From Paraburkholderia sp. (GTDB lineage: Bacteria > Pseudomonadota > Gammaproteobacteria > Burkholderiales > Burkholderiaceae), in contig NZ_SCRP01000012.1 of the NCBI RefSeq assembly GCF_004298475.1, forward strand, positions 124,001 to 188,000: a stretch of DNA of 64,000 bases, in the 5' to 3' direction. Shown here one piece after another: positions 8,515 to 17,491 of the stretch. Positions within the stretch are counted from its first letter, which is position 1; the number at the start of each line of letters is the position of its first letter. The position numbers were made by a program, and so were the translations under genes. The notes below the pieces were generated by a model. It was not told the origin of the DNA. It did no database searches and saw only the letters and a list, made by a program, of their open reading frames with translations.

Positions 8515-9777
8515 ATGATTACGCCCGCCCAGATACTGATCGATTCACCGGCAGCGATGCCCCGAGCCGCGCGCGCGAGCGCGCAGCCTGGCGGCTACGC
8601 GGCTTCGTTCACGCGTTCCGATATCCCGGCGCTGATGGGCCGGGAGGGCGTGCGCTACGACTTCAACCACGGCTGCCGCGTGCAGGTGCCCGTGGCGGGA
8701 TGGCGCGTGCGCATGCGCGACCTCGACACGAACAGCATTGTCTACGACGAAACGCTCGGTGCGGGCGAGATTGCAGCGAGCCGCCGCAAGTACTTCGTGC
8801 GCTTCCAGTTCGACGTGTTCGACGGTGCGCGCCTCGTGTTCTCCCATGCCTACGACGCGACGTGGCGGCATGTGATGATCGAGATCGGCTCGGGTGCGCT
8901 CGGCGACGCGATTGCCTGGATGCCCTCGGTCGAGGCGTTCCGGCAGCAGCACGAATGCACGGTGACCGTGCGGCTCAAGCCGGGGCTTCGCGCGCTGTTC
9001 GAGGAAGGCTATCCGGCGCTGCAGTTCGTGGACAGCGCGGCAGGCGAGGCCGAACTCGAAGGCGAGAACTTCTATGCGTCGTACCGGCTCAACTGCTTCC
9101 TGCCGTATGCGGACCGCGATCTTCAGCCAACCGATGTGCGCGTGAGCAGCCGCCAGGACTTCGCGTCGTACATGCTCGGCGTCCCCGCGATCGAGCGGCG
9201 CCCGAATGTCGTGGTCGCGAGCAGCGAGCGCACCATCCGCGAACGCTACGTGTGCATCGCCACACAGGCTTCGGCGCAATGCCAGTACTGGAACAATCCA
9301 CGCGGCTGGACCGCGCTCGTCGCGCATCTGCGGGCGTGCGGCTATCGCGTGCTGTGCATCGACCGTGATCGCGAGTACGGCGTGCCCGGCGCGCTGAACA
9401 AGATGCCCGCGGGCGTCGAGGACTTCACCGGCGAGCGCCCGTTGCAGGAGCGCGCGAGCCTGCTCTCCCACGCCGACTTCTTCATCGGGCTCGGCAGTGG
9501 TCTTTCCTGGCTTGCGTGGGCGGTCAGAACGCCGGTCGTGCTGATCAGCGGCTATGCGCACCCGAAGAGCGAATTCAGCACGCCGTGGCGCGTGATTAAT
9601 TTCAACGCGTGCAATAGCTGCTACAACGACACGACGGTCGAATTCGACCGGGCCGACTTCAACTGGTGCCCGCGCCATGCCGATGAAGAATCGGGCCGCT
9701 ACCAGTGCACCTCGGCGATCACGCCCGAGCACGTCATGCGTGTGATCGATCCGCTCGTCGTGACCGGCCTGCGCTAG
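8515..9777 (+). CDS. autotransporter O-heptosyltransferase (BAHT family, TibC/Aah-like)
   Basis: 420 aa. The middle has a GT-B/heptosyltransferase core (IEIGSGALGDAIAWMPSVEA, about residues 122-141; FFIGLGSGLSWLAWA, about 322-336). The C-terminus has four cysteines spaced C-x2-C-x15-C-x12-C (Cys366, 369, 385, 398), which fits the iron centre of bacterial autotransporter heptosyltransferases. These enzymes add heptose to serines in passenger-domain repeats of adhesins in the cytoplasm. No autotransporter gene is nearby, so the substrate is coded elsewhere. The start is uncertain: 8515 and 8458 are both in-frame ATGs without a clear Shine-Dalgarno site. Confidence 0.82.
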   Translation: MITPAQILIDSPAAMPRAARASAQPGGYAASFTRSDIPALMGREGVRYDFNHGCRVQVPVAGWRVRMRDLDTNSIVYDETLGAGEIAASRRKYFVRFQFDVFDGARLVFSHAYDATWRHVMIEIGSGALGDAIAWMPSVEAFRQQHECTVTVRLKPGLRALFEEGYPALQFVDSAAGEAELEGENFYASYRLNCFLPYADRDLQPTDVRVSSRQDFASYMLGVPAIERRPNVVVASSERTIRERYVCIATQASAQCQYWNNPRGWTALVAHLRACGYRVLCIDRDREYGVPGALNKMPAGVEDFTGERPLQERASLLSHADFFIGLGSGLSWLAWAVRTPVVLISGYAHPKSEFSTPWRVINFNACNSCYNDTTVEFDRADFNWCPRHADEESGRYQCTSAITPEHVMRVIDPLVVTGLR

Positions 9778-9872
9778 CGGTACAAAAAGCATCTGCCGCA
9801 CGACAGGCGCCTCGTACGCGCCGGTCGCGACGCAGGCTCATACGCGCCGCCGATGTCGTAAACTGTCGCGAC

Positions 9873-9898
9873 GGGCCGGATTGCCGGCCCGCTTTGCA
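9873..9898 (+). terminator. GC-rich hairpin before recC
   Basis: GGGCCGG at 9873-9879 and CCGGCCC at 9884-9890 form a perfect 7-bp stem with an ATTG loop, followed by a short GCTTTGC. The T-run is weak. It could end the heptosyltransferase transcript. Confidence 0.4.
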
Positions 9899-9989
9899 TT
9901 CGTACCGGACTACGACCTCGCGACATGGCCGCACATTTCACCCTTTCCATTCCCGCATCGCGCGCAATGGCGCCGCGAAGGAGCCTCGC

Positions 9990-12900
9990 TTGAGCGTGCG
10001 CGAACTGCCCACGGGGCTCATGCTCGTTCACGGCAATCAGCCTGAACGGCTACGCGACCTGATCGTGCAATGGATCAGCCAGAATCCGGTCGCTCCACTC
10101 GAAAAAGAAGTGATGCTCGTGCAGAGCAACGGCATCGCGCAGTGGCTCAAGCTCGCATTCGCGGCGGACCCGGAGGAAGGTGGCTGCGGCGTGGCGGCGG
10201 CGTTCGAAATGTCGCTGCCGTCGCGTTTTCTCTGGCAGGTCTATCGCGCGGTGCTGGGCCCGGAGGCGGTGCCGGCCGTTTCGCCGTTCGACAAATCGCG
10301 GCTCACGTGGCGGCTGATGCGCATGCTGCCCGCATTGCTCGATACGCCCGGCTACGAGCCGCTCAAGCGCTTCATGGCGCAGGACGACGATCGGCGCAAG
10401 CGTTTCCAGCTCGCGCAGCGCGTGGCCGATCTGTTCGACCAGTACCAGGTGTATCGCGCGGACTGGCTCGCTGCATGGGCCGCGCACGACGATGTGGTGA
10501 TCGACGCCCGCAACCAGCGCGCGCCGCTGCCCGCCGACGCACGCTGGCAGGCCGCGCTCTGGCGCGCGCTGCTCGACGACGTGGGCGACGATGCGCAAGA
10601 AGGCATCGATCTGCGGCAGACGGGCCGCGCGGCGGTCCATGCGGCGTTCATGCGTTGCGCGGAAAGCTGGCGCGATGGTGACGACGGCAGCGGCAACGGC
10701 AGCAGCACAAGGCCGAAGGCGCTGCCGCGCCGCATCGTCGTGTTCGGCGTATCGAGCTTGCCGCGCCAGTCGGTGGAAGTGCTCGCGGCACTCGCGCGCT
10801 GGACCCAGGTGCTCCTGTGCGTTCACAACCCGTGCATGCATTACTGGGCCGATATCGTCGCCGACCAGGATCTGCTGCGCGCGCGGCACGCGCGGCAGCG
10901 CCGCCGCGCAGGCGCGCCCGCGGCGCTCGACGATTCGCTGCTGCACCTCCATGCGCAGCCGCTGCTGGCGGCGTGGGGCAAGCAGGGGCGCGACTTCATC
11001 GGCCTGCTCGACGAATACGACAGCGACGAAGCGCGCGCGAGCTACGCGCCGCATTTCACGCGCATCGGCCAGCGCATCGATCTGTTCGACGGCGCCGAGG
11101 CGCACACGCTGCTGCAACAGCTTCAGGACGATATCCGCGAGTTGCGCCCGCTGCACGAAACGCGCGAGCAATGGCCCGCCGTCGATCCGCACACGGACGA
11201 ATCGATCCGCTTTCATGTCGCCCACAGCGCGCAGCGCGAGGTGGAGATCCTGCACGACCGGCTGCTGGCGGCGTTTGCCGCCGATCCCGCCTTGCGGCCG
11301 CGCGACGTGATCGTGATGGTGCCGGACATCGAGGTCTATACGCCGCACATCCAGGCCGTGTTCGGCCTGCTCGACGCGGACGATCCGCGCTACATCCCGT
11401 TCAGCGTCGCGGACCGCACGCAGCGCACGTTCGATCCGCTCGTCGGCGCGCTGGAGATGCTGCTCGCGCTGCCGCAGTCGCGCGTGAGCGTGAGCGACGT
11501 GCTCGACCTGCTGGAAGTGCCCGCCGTGCGTGGGCGCTTCGGCATCGACGCCGAGGACGTGCCGACACTGCGCAACTGGATCGACGGCGCGAATATCCGC
11601 TGGGGCCTGCATGCCACGCAGCGCGCGAGCCTCGGCTTGCCGCAGGCCGACGAGATGAACGCGCCGAACAGCTGGGCCTTCGGGCTGCGGCGCATGTTGC
11701 TCGGCTATGCGGCGGGCGACAGCGCGAGTGCGTGGCGCGGAATCGAGCCGTACGCCGACATCGGCGGCCTCGATGCCGCGCTGCTCGGGCCGCTGACGCG
11801 CCTCGTGGATGCGCTCGATTCGACGTGGCAAACGCTGCGCGAACCGGCGACGGTCGAAGTCTGGTGCGAGCGGCTGCGCGCGCTGAAAGCGACGTTCTTC
11901 GCCACCGACGACCCCGAAGACGCCTACACGCTCGAACGCCTCGACGGCGCGCTCGAAACATGGCGCGAAGCCTGTGCCGAAGCGCGGCTCGCGGACACGC
12001 TGCCGCTGGCGATCGTCGCCGAAAACTGGCTTGAAGAACTGGCGGGCGGCGGTTTGCAGCAGCGCTTTTTCGCGGGCGCGGTGACCTTCGCGACGCTGAT
12101 GCCGATGCGCGCGATTCCGTTCCGCCGCGTGTGCCTGCTCGGCATGAACGACGGCGACTATCCGCGCAATCGCGTGCCGCTCGACTTCGACCTGATGCGC
12201 CGCGATTACCGGCCCGGCGACCGCTCGCGGCGCGAGGACGACCGCTATCTGTTTCTCGAAGCGCTGCTCTCCGCGCGCGACCATCTGCACATTTCGTGGA
12301 TTGGCCGCAGCGTGACCGACAACACGCCGAGGCCGCCTTCGGTGCTGGTGGGACAGTTGCGCGATCACCTGAAAACGGGCTGGCGGCTCGAAGGCGATGA
12401 GGAAGCGCCGGAAACGCCGGAAGCGCCGGACGCATTGCCCGATTCACTACTCGATGCGCTGACGATCGAGCATCGCCTGCAGCCCTTCAGCGCCGACTAC
12501 TTTCCCGCGCAGCCGGACGCCTCGCCGCTCTATACCTATTCGCACGAATGGAGCCGCCCCGCGCCGGTGCCGGACGCTGCGGCGCATGCGGCGGCGCTGC
12601 CGCCGCCCGAACGCGACGAACCGCTTTCGATCGCCGAACTCGCGGCGTTCCTGCGCGACCCGGTGCGCAGCTTTTTCCAGCAGCGTTTGCGCGTCGCGTT
12701 CGAAGCCGAAGATGCGGCAAGCGAGAATCAGGAGCCGTTCGAAGTGGACACGCTGCAGGCGTGGCAACTCCAGAGCGAACTGATTCGTGCGCAGGCGGCT
12801 GCGATGGAGCGCGGCGACGACGACCTCGAACGCGTGGCGCTCGAGCGGCTCGAACGGATGCATCGCAGCGGGGATCTGGCGGCGGGCGGCTTTGGCGAAG

Positions 12901-13637
12901 TGATCGGCCAGGAACTGCTCGCGCCGATGGGCGATCTGTTCGCCGCCTGGCGCAAGGCGCTCGCGCGCTGGCCGGAACCGCTCGAACATCAATACGAAAT
13001 TCGTCTTGAAGCGTCCGTCGACGGGCGCACGCTGACGATCGACGACTGGATCGACGATCTGCGCGCGGGCCCGGACGGAACGCGTGGCCGCGTGATTCTC
13101 GACGCAGGCACGCTCGTCAAGGCGAACAAATATCGCGGCGAACGGCTGGCGGCCTACTGGGTCGCGCACGTTGCGGCGCAACTGGCGGCGGGCGAGGTGA
13201 CGACGGTGATCGTCAGCAAGGCGGGCGTGGCGGAGTTTTCGCCCGTCGCGCCGGAGGTCGCGCGCGACTATCTGATTGCGCTGCTCGGCGCGTGGGACGC
13301 GGGCTTGCGCAGGCCGCTGCCGCTTGCGGTGAAGACGGCGTTCGCGTGGCTGCGCCGCCTGCCGGACGCGTTCGACGGCAGCCGGGCAAGCGTGCCCGCC
13401 GAGGCGTGGGAGGATGCGCGCGCAACCTTCGAGGGCAACGTGCGTTCCCCCGGCGAGTGCGAGACGAACCCCTGGCTGCGCCGCGCGTTCGCCGATTTCG
13501 ACGCGCTGGTCGTTGACGACGCATTCATCACGCTTTCAACGCGGCTGCTGCTGCCCGTGCAGCGCGCCCCGCTGGCCGCATCGCGAGCGCCGCGCGATGC
13601 CGCTGTTACCACTTCTGCTGCCGGAGACACCGCATGA
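9990..13637 (+). CDS. recC: exodeoxyribonuclease V gamma subunit RecC
   Basis: 1215 aa with a TTG start. The N-terminus (GLMLVHGNQPERLRDLIVQW, then LVQSNGIAQWLKL) is characteristic of RecC, and the RAIPFRRVCLLGMNDGDYPR region (about 708-727) matches the family's inactive-helicase core. RecC is the scaffold of RecBCD, splits the duplex and recognises Chi. I chose TTG 9990 because AAGGAG lies 6 nt upstream; an ATG at 10020 would cut family-conserved residues. A Pro-Glu repeat (EAPETPEAPDA, about 809-819) is coded by a 9-bp repeat. Its stop overlaps the recB start by 4 bp. Confidence 0.93.
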   Translation: MSVRELPTGLMLVHGNQPERLRDLIVQWISQNPVAPLEKEVMLVQSNGIAQWLKLAFAADPEEGGCGVAAAFEMSLPSRFLWQVYRAVLGPEAVPAVSPFDKSRLTWRLMRMLPALLDTPGYEPLKRFMAQDDDRRKRFQLAQRVADLFDQYQVYRADWLAAWAAHDDVVIDARNQRAPLPADARWQAALWRALLDDVGDDAQEGIDLRQTGRAAVHAAFMRCAESWRDGDDGSGNGSSTRPKALPRRIVVFGVSSLPRQSVEVLAALARWTQVLLCVHNPCMHYWADIVADQDLLRARHARQRRRAGAPAALDDSLLHLHAQPLLAAWGKQGRDFIGLLDEYDSDEARASYAPHFTRIGQRIDLFDGAEAHTLLQQLQDDIRELRPLHETREQWPAVDPHTDESIRFHVAHSAQREVEILHDRLLAAFAADPALRPRDVIVMVPDIEVYTPHIQAVFGLLDADDPRYIPFSVADRTQRTFDPLVGALEMLLALPQSRVSVSDVLDLLEVPAVRGRFGIDAEDVPTLRNWIDGANIRWGLHATQRASLGLPQADEMNAPNSWAFGLRRMLLGYAAGDSASAWRGIEPYADIGGLDAALLGPLTRLVDALDSTWQTLREPATVEVWCERLRALKATFFATDDPEDAYTLERLDGALETWREACAEARLADTLPLAIVAENWLEELAGGGLQQRFFAGAVTFATLMPMRAIPFRRVCLLGMNDGDYPRNRVPLDFDLMRRDYRPGDRSRREDDRYLFLEALLSARDHLHISWIGRSVTDNTPRPPSVLVGQLRDHLKTGWRLEGDEEAPETPEAPDALPDSLLDALTIEHRLQPFSADYFPAQPDASPLYTYSHEWSRPAPVPDAAAHAAALPPPERDEPLSIAELAAFLRDPVRSFFQQRLRVAFEAEDAASENQEPFEVDTLQAWQLQSELIRAQAAAMERGDDDLERVALERLERMHRSGDLAAGGFGEVIGQELLAPMGDLFAAWRKALARWPEPLEHQYEIRLEASVDGRTLTIDDWIDDLRAGPDGTRGRVILDAGTLVKANKYRGERLAAYWVAHVAAQLAAGEVTTVIVSKAGVAEFSPVAPEVARDYLIALLGAWDAGLRRPLPLAVKTAFAWLRRLPDAFDGSRASVPAEAWEDARATFEGNVRSPGECETNPWLRRAFADFDALVVDDAFITLSTRLLLPVQRAPLAASRAPRDAAVTTSAAGDTA

Positions 13638-16600
13638 CCCAGGCGCACGACGTTACGGCCCACGTGCTGGAGCCGCTGCGCTTTCCGCTGTACGGCAGCC
13701 GCCTGATCGAGGCGAGCGCGGGCACGGGCAAAACCTTCACCATCGCGATGCTGTATGTGCGGCTCGTGCTGGGCCATGGTGCGGCAAACGACCATGAAGC
13801 GCATGAGGCGCATGAGGCACATGATGAGCAGGCCGGGCAGGGTGAATGCGCGCGGCCGCTTACGCCGCCGGAAATCCTCGTCGTCACGTTCACGGATGCC
13901 GCGACCAAGGAACTGCGCGAGCGTATCCGCGCGCGGCTGATCGAAGCGGCCGAAGCGTTCCGCGCCGATCCCGACGACGTGTTCGCCAACGAAGCGGACG
14001 GTGATCTGCTGCACGCACTGCGTGCGGACTACGATCCCGCAGCGTGGCCTGCCTGCGCGCGGCGACTCCAACTCGCCGCGGAGTGGATGGACGAAGCCGC
14101 GGTTTCGACGATCCACGGCTGGTGCAATCGCATGCTCAGCGAGCACGCATTCGACAGCGACAGCCTTTTTTCGCAGACGCTCGTCACCGACCAGTCGGAG
14201 CTGCGCGCGGAAGTCGTGCGCGATTACTGGCGCACCTACATGGCGCCGCTCGACGTGCAATCGGCCCAGGAAGTGCGCGCCTGGTTCCGCCATCCCGACG
14301 AACTGCGCAAGGCCATCTTCGGCCTGCTCGCGCATGCGGACCTGCTGCCCGACGCAAGCGAGCCGGCTGCCTCGCTGCTTGCCGCGCGCACGCAGGCGCG
14401 CGAGCAACTCGAAGCGCTCAAGGCGCCGTGGCGCGGCTGGATCGACGACGTAAAGGCGCTGCTCGACGCCGCGCGCGCCAGGAAGCAGTTCGACGCCAGG
14501 AAGCTCAACACGCGCAACTGCGATACGTGGATCGACAAGCTGCGCGCGTGGGCGCACGACCCCGAACTCGTGCAGCCCGCGTTTGATGAAAAGGCTGCGG
14601 TCTGGACGCGTCTTACGCCCGCCGGACTCCAGGAGATCTGGCAGCCCGGCAGCGAGCCGCCCGAGCATCCGGCATTCGTGGCGATGGAGACGTTGCGCGA
14701 CAAGCTTGCCGCGCGGCCGAACGCGCGCCAGGCGCTGCTGTGCCACGCGGCGCGCTGGATTGCGCGGCGCTTCGAAGACGAGGAGGCGCGCCGCTCGCAG
14801 ATGGGTTTCGACGACCTTCTTACGCGCCTGCTTGCGGCACTCAAGAAGGAAAACGGCGAGCGTCTTGCGGCGATCATCCGCAAGCAGTATCCGGTGGCGC
14901 TGATCGACGAGTTTCAGGACACGGACCCGGTTCAGTACCAGATTTTCGACCGGATCTACCGCATTGCCGAGAACGTCGCCGATACGGCAATCGTCTTGAT
15001 CGGCGACCCGAAGCAGGCCATCTACGCCTTTCGCGGCGCGGATATCTTCACGTATCTGCGTGCCCGGCAGGCGTGCGAAGGGCGGCTTTATACGCTGAAG
15101 ACGAACTATCGCTCCACGCGCGCGATGGTGGCGGCCGTCAACCGCTGCTTCGACGCGGCGGAATCGCGTGCCGAAGGCAACGGCGCTTTCCTGTTCCGCA
15201 GTAACGACGGCGAGGCGAATGCGCTTCCGTTCATACGTGCTGAAGCGCATGGCCGCGCCGAAAAACTCGTCGCGCAAGGCGCAGCGGTGCCTGCGCTCAA
15301 CGTCTGGTGGCTGCCGCCAGGCGTTGACGGCAAGCCGCCGTCCAGCAAGGCGTCGTACCTCGTGAGCATGGCCGCGAGCTGCGCGACCGAGATGGTGCGG
15401 CTCATGAACCTCGGCGAGTCGCACGCGGCAGGCTTCGAAAGCGAGCACGGCCTGCGTGCATTGAAGCCCTCCGATATGGCCGTGCTTGTGAACAATCGCG
15501 AGGAGGCAAGCGCGATCCGCCAGGCGCTGCGCGCACGCGGCGTGCGCAGCGTCTACCTCTCCGATCGCGATTCCGTGTACCTCACGCCGCAGGCCGAGGA
15601 ACTGCGCTACTGGCTCGCCGCCTGTGCGGAACCCGACGATGGACGTCGCGTGCGAACAGCGCTCGCGACATCGACGCTCGGGCTCGGCTGGAGCGAACTC
15701 GACGCGCTGGGTCACGACGAACTCGCATGGGAAGCGCGCGTGCTGCAATTTCGCGGCTATCGCGATTGCTGGCGCAAGAAGGGCGTGCTGCCGATGCTGC
15801 GGCGCCTGCTCAACGACTTTCACGTGCCGCAGCGGCTGCTCGGCGAGCCGGCGGGCGTGAGCGTCAACGGCGAACGCGCGCTCACGAACCTGCTGCATCT
15901 GGCCGAACTGCTGCAACAGGCCAGCACGCAGCTTGAGGGCGAGCACGCGCTGATCCGTTACCTCGACGAACAACGCGAGGACGAGAGCGCGGGCGGTGGC
16001 GGCGACGCGCGGCAATTGCGCCTCGAAAGCGATGCGGCGCTCGTGCAGGTGGTCACGATCCACAAGTCGAAGGGGCTCGAATATCCGCTCGTGTTCCTGC
16101 CGTTCGCCTGCGCGTATCGCGCGGTCAAACCCGACGAAGTGCCGCTCAAATGGCATGACGCGCAGGGCGAACTGCGGATCACGCTCGAAGCGCGCGGCAG
16201 CGAGCTTCAGCAGGCGGACCGCGAACGGCTCGGCGAAGACCTGCGCAAGCTCTACGTCGCGCTCACGCGTGCGCGTTACGCGACATGGGTGGGCTACGCA
16301 CCGCTGCAGGGCGTCGAATCGAGCGCGTTCGGCTACCTCATGAGCGGCGGCGAGCCGCTTCCGGCAGACCAGTCCGAAGCGTGCCTCGAAGCGCTGCGCG
16401 GCGACTCGACCGACATCGATATTGCGCCCGCGCCCGAACCCGGCCGCGAGCTGTTTGCGATGCGCGGGCCGCGCGCCGCGCGAGGCCATGCGCGCACGAT
16501 GGCGTATCGCGAGCGCGAGCGCTGGTGGGTCGCGAGCTATTCGAGTCTGAAGACGGTCGAGGCTGCGCCGGGCGGCATCGCCGCGCCCGATCCGGATGGC

Positions 16601-17491
16601 GCGCGCGCCGCGCCGGATACGCGCGGCGAGGACGTGTTCCTCGAATTGCTCGACGCGACCACGCCGCTGCAAGAAGAAGCAGACGAAGCCGACGAAGCGG
16701 ACGAAGCGCAGGCTGTCGCGCTGGCGGGCGACACCATGCACGGCTTCGAGCGCGGCGCGGACGCGGGCACTTTCCTGCACGACCTGATGGAATGGGCGGC
16801 CAATGAGGGCTTCGACAAGATTGCCCAGGATGCCGAAAGCGTGCGCGATAGGGTGGCGCGGCGCTGCAACGTGCGCGGCTGGTCGCGCTGGGTTGAGCCG
16901 CTCACCGAATGGCTGCTGCATCTCGTGAAGACGCCATTGAGGCTGCCGCCCGTGGAGGGCGAAACGGTGTCGCCGGCCGTGTTCGCGAAGCTTGCCTCAT
17001 ATATGGCGGAAATGGAGTTCTGGGTGACGGCGCACGCGGTCGATACGCTCGAACTCGATGCGCTCGTCACGTCGATGACGCTCGACGGCGAGGCGCGTCC
17101 CGCGCTCGACGCCACGCGTCTGAACGGCATGCTCAAGGGCTTCATGGATCTCGTGTTCGAACATGAAGGCCGCTACTACGTGGCCGATTACAAATCGAAC
17201 TGGCTCGGGCCCGACGATGCTTCATACACGGCCGCAAAAATGCGCGCGCAGATCCTGCATTCCCGCTACGAACTGCAGTACGTGCTGTATCTGTTCGCGC
17301 TGCATCGGCTGCTCAAGGCGCGCTTGCCGGACTACGACTACGACCTTCACGTGGGCGGCGCCGTCTATATCTTCCTGCGCGGCGGACGTGCGCCTGGCCA
17401 GGGGCTGCATATCGAGCGTCCGCCACGCGAACTGATCGAACGAATCGATGCGCTGTTCGCGCGTCACGAAGCGGCAGAGGGCATGGCATGA
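13634..17491 (+). CDS. recB: exodeoxyribonuclease V beta subunit RecB
   Basis: 1285 aa. Superfamily 1A helicase motifs in order: Walker A EASAGTGKT (about 26-34), Walker B LIDEFQDTDP (about 423-432), IGDPKQAIYAFRGAD, TNYRSTRAMV and VVTIHKSKGLEYP. The C-terminal nuclease has the DYKSNWLG motif, with the Asp and Lys that match E. coli Asp1080/Lys1082. RecB is the 3'-5' motor and the only nuclease of RecBCD, acting in double-strand-break repair and foreign DNA degradation. Two low-complexity inserts stand out: HEAHEAHEAHDE (about 54-65) and EADEADEADEA (about 1014-1026), both from 9-bp DNA repeats. The start overlaps recC (ATGA) and the end overlaps recD (ATGA). Confidence 0.95.
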   Translation: MTQAHDVTAHVLEPLRFPLYGSRLIEASAGTGKTFTIAMLYVRLVLGHGAANDHEAHEAHEAHDEQAGQGECARPLTPPEILVVTFTDAATKELRERIRARLIEAAEAFRADPDDVFANEADGDLLHALRADYDPAAWPACARRLQLAAEWMDEAAVSTIHGWCNRMLSEHAFDSDSLFSQTLVTDQSELRAEVVRDYWRTYMAPLDVQSAQEVRAWFRHPDELRKAIFGLLAHADLLPDASEPAASLLAARTQAREQLEALKAPWRGWIDDVKALLDAARARKQFDARKLNTRNCDTWIDKLRAWAHDPELVQPAFDEKAAVWTRLTPAGLQEIWQPGSEPPEHPAFVAMETLRDKLAARPNARQALLCHAARWIARRFEDEEARRSQMGFDDLLTRLLAALKKENGERLAAIIRKQYPVALIDEFQDTDPVQYQIFDRIYRIAENVADTAIVLIGDPKQAIYAFRGADIFTYLRARQACEGRLYTLKTNYRSTRAMVAAVNRCFDAAESRAEGNGAFLFRSNDGEANALPFIRAEAHGRAEKLVAQGAAVPALNVWWLPPGVDGKPPSSKASYLVSMAASCATEMVRLMNLGESHAAGFESEHGLRALKPSDMAVLVNNREEASAIRQALRARGVRSVYLSDRDSVYLTPQAEELRYWLAACAEPDDGRRVRTALATSTLGLGWSELDALGHDELAWEARVLQFRGYRDCWRKKGVLPMLRRLLNDFHVPQRLLGEPAGVSVNGERALTNLLHLAELLQQASTQLEGEHALIRYLDEQREDESAGGGGDARQLRLESDAALVQVVTIHKSKGLEYPLVFLPFACAYRAVKPDEVPLKWHDAQGELRITLEARGSELQQADRERLGEDLRKLYVALTRARYATWVGYAPLQGVESSAFGYLMSGGEPLPADQSEACLEALRGDSTDIDIAPAPEPGRELFAMRGPRAARGHARTMAYRERERWWVASYSSLKTVEAAPGGIAAPDPDGARAAPDTRGEDVFLELLDATTPLQEEADEADEADEAQAVALAGDTMHGFERGADAGTFLHDLMEWAANEGFDKIAQDAESVRDRVARRCNVRGWSRWVEPLTEWLLHLVKTPLRLPPVEGETVSPAVFAKLASYMAEMEFWVTAHAVDTLELDALVTSMTLDGEARPALDATRLNGMLKGFMDLVFEHEGRYYVADYKSNWLGPDDASYTAAKMRAQILHSRYELQYVLYLFALHRLLKARLPDYDYDLHVGGAVYIFLRGGRAPGQGLHIERPPRELIERIDALFARHEAAEGMA

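Noticed and set aside
10050..12368. 772-aa antisense frame opposite recC
   Set aside because: A shadow of recC caused by codon bias; the amino acid make-up is abnormal and no domain is visible.
13790..13840. Short repeats in recB as a CRISPR or minisatellite locus
   Set aside because: They are 9-bp codon repeats inside a clear gene, in frame, with no spacers.
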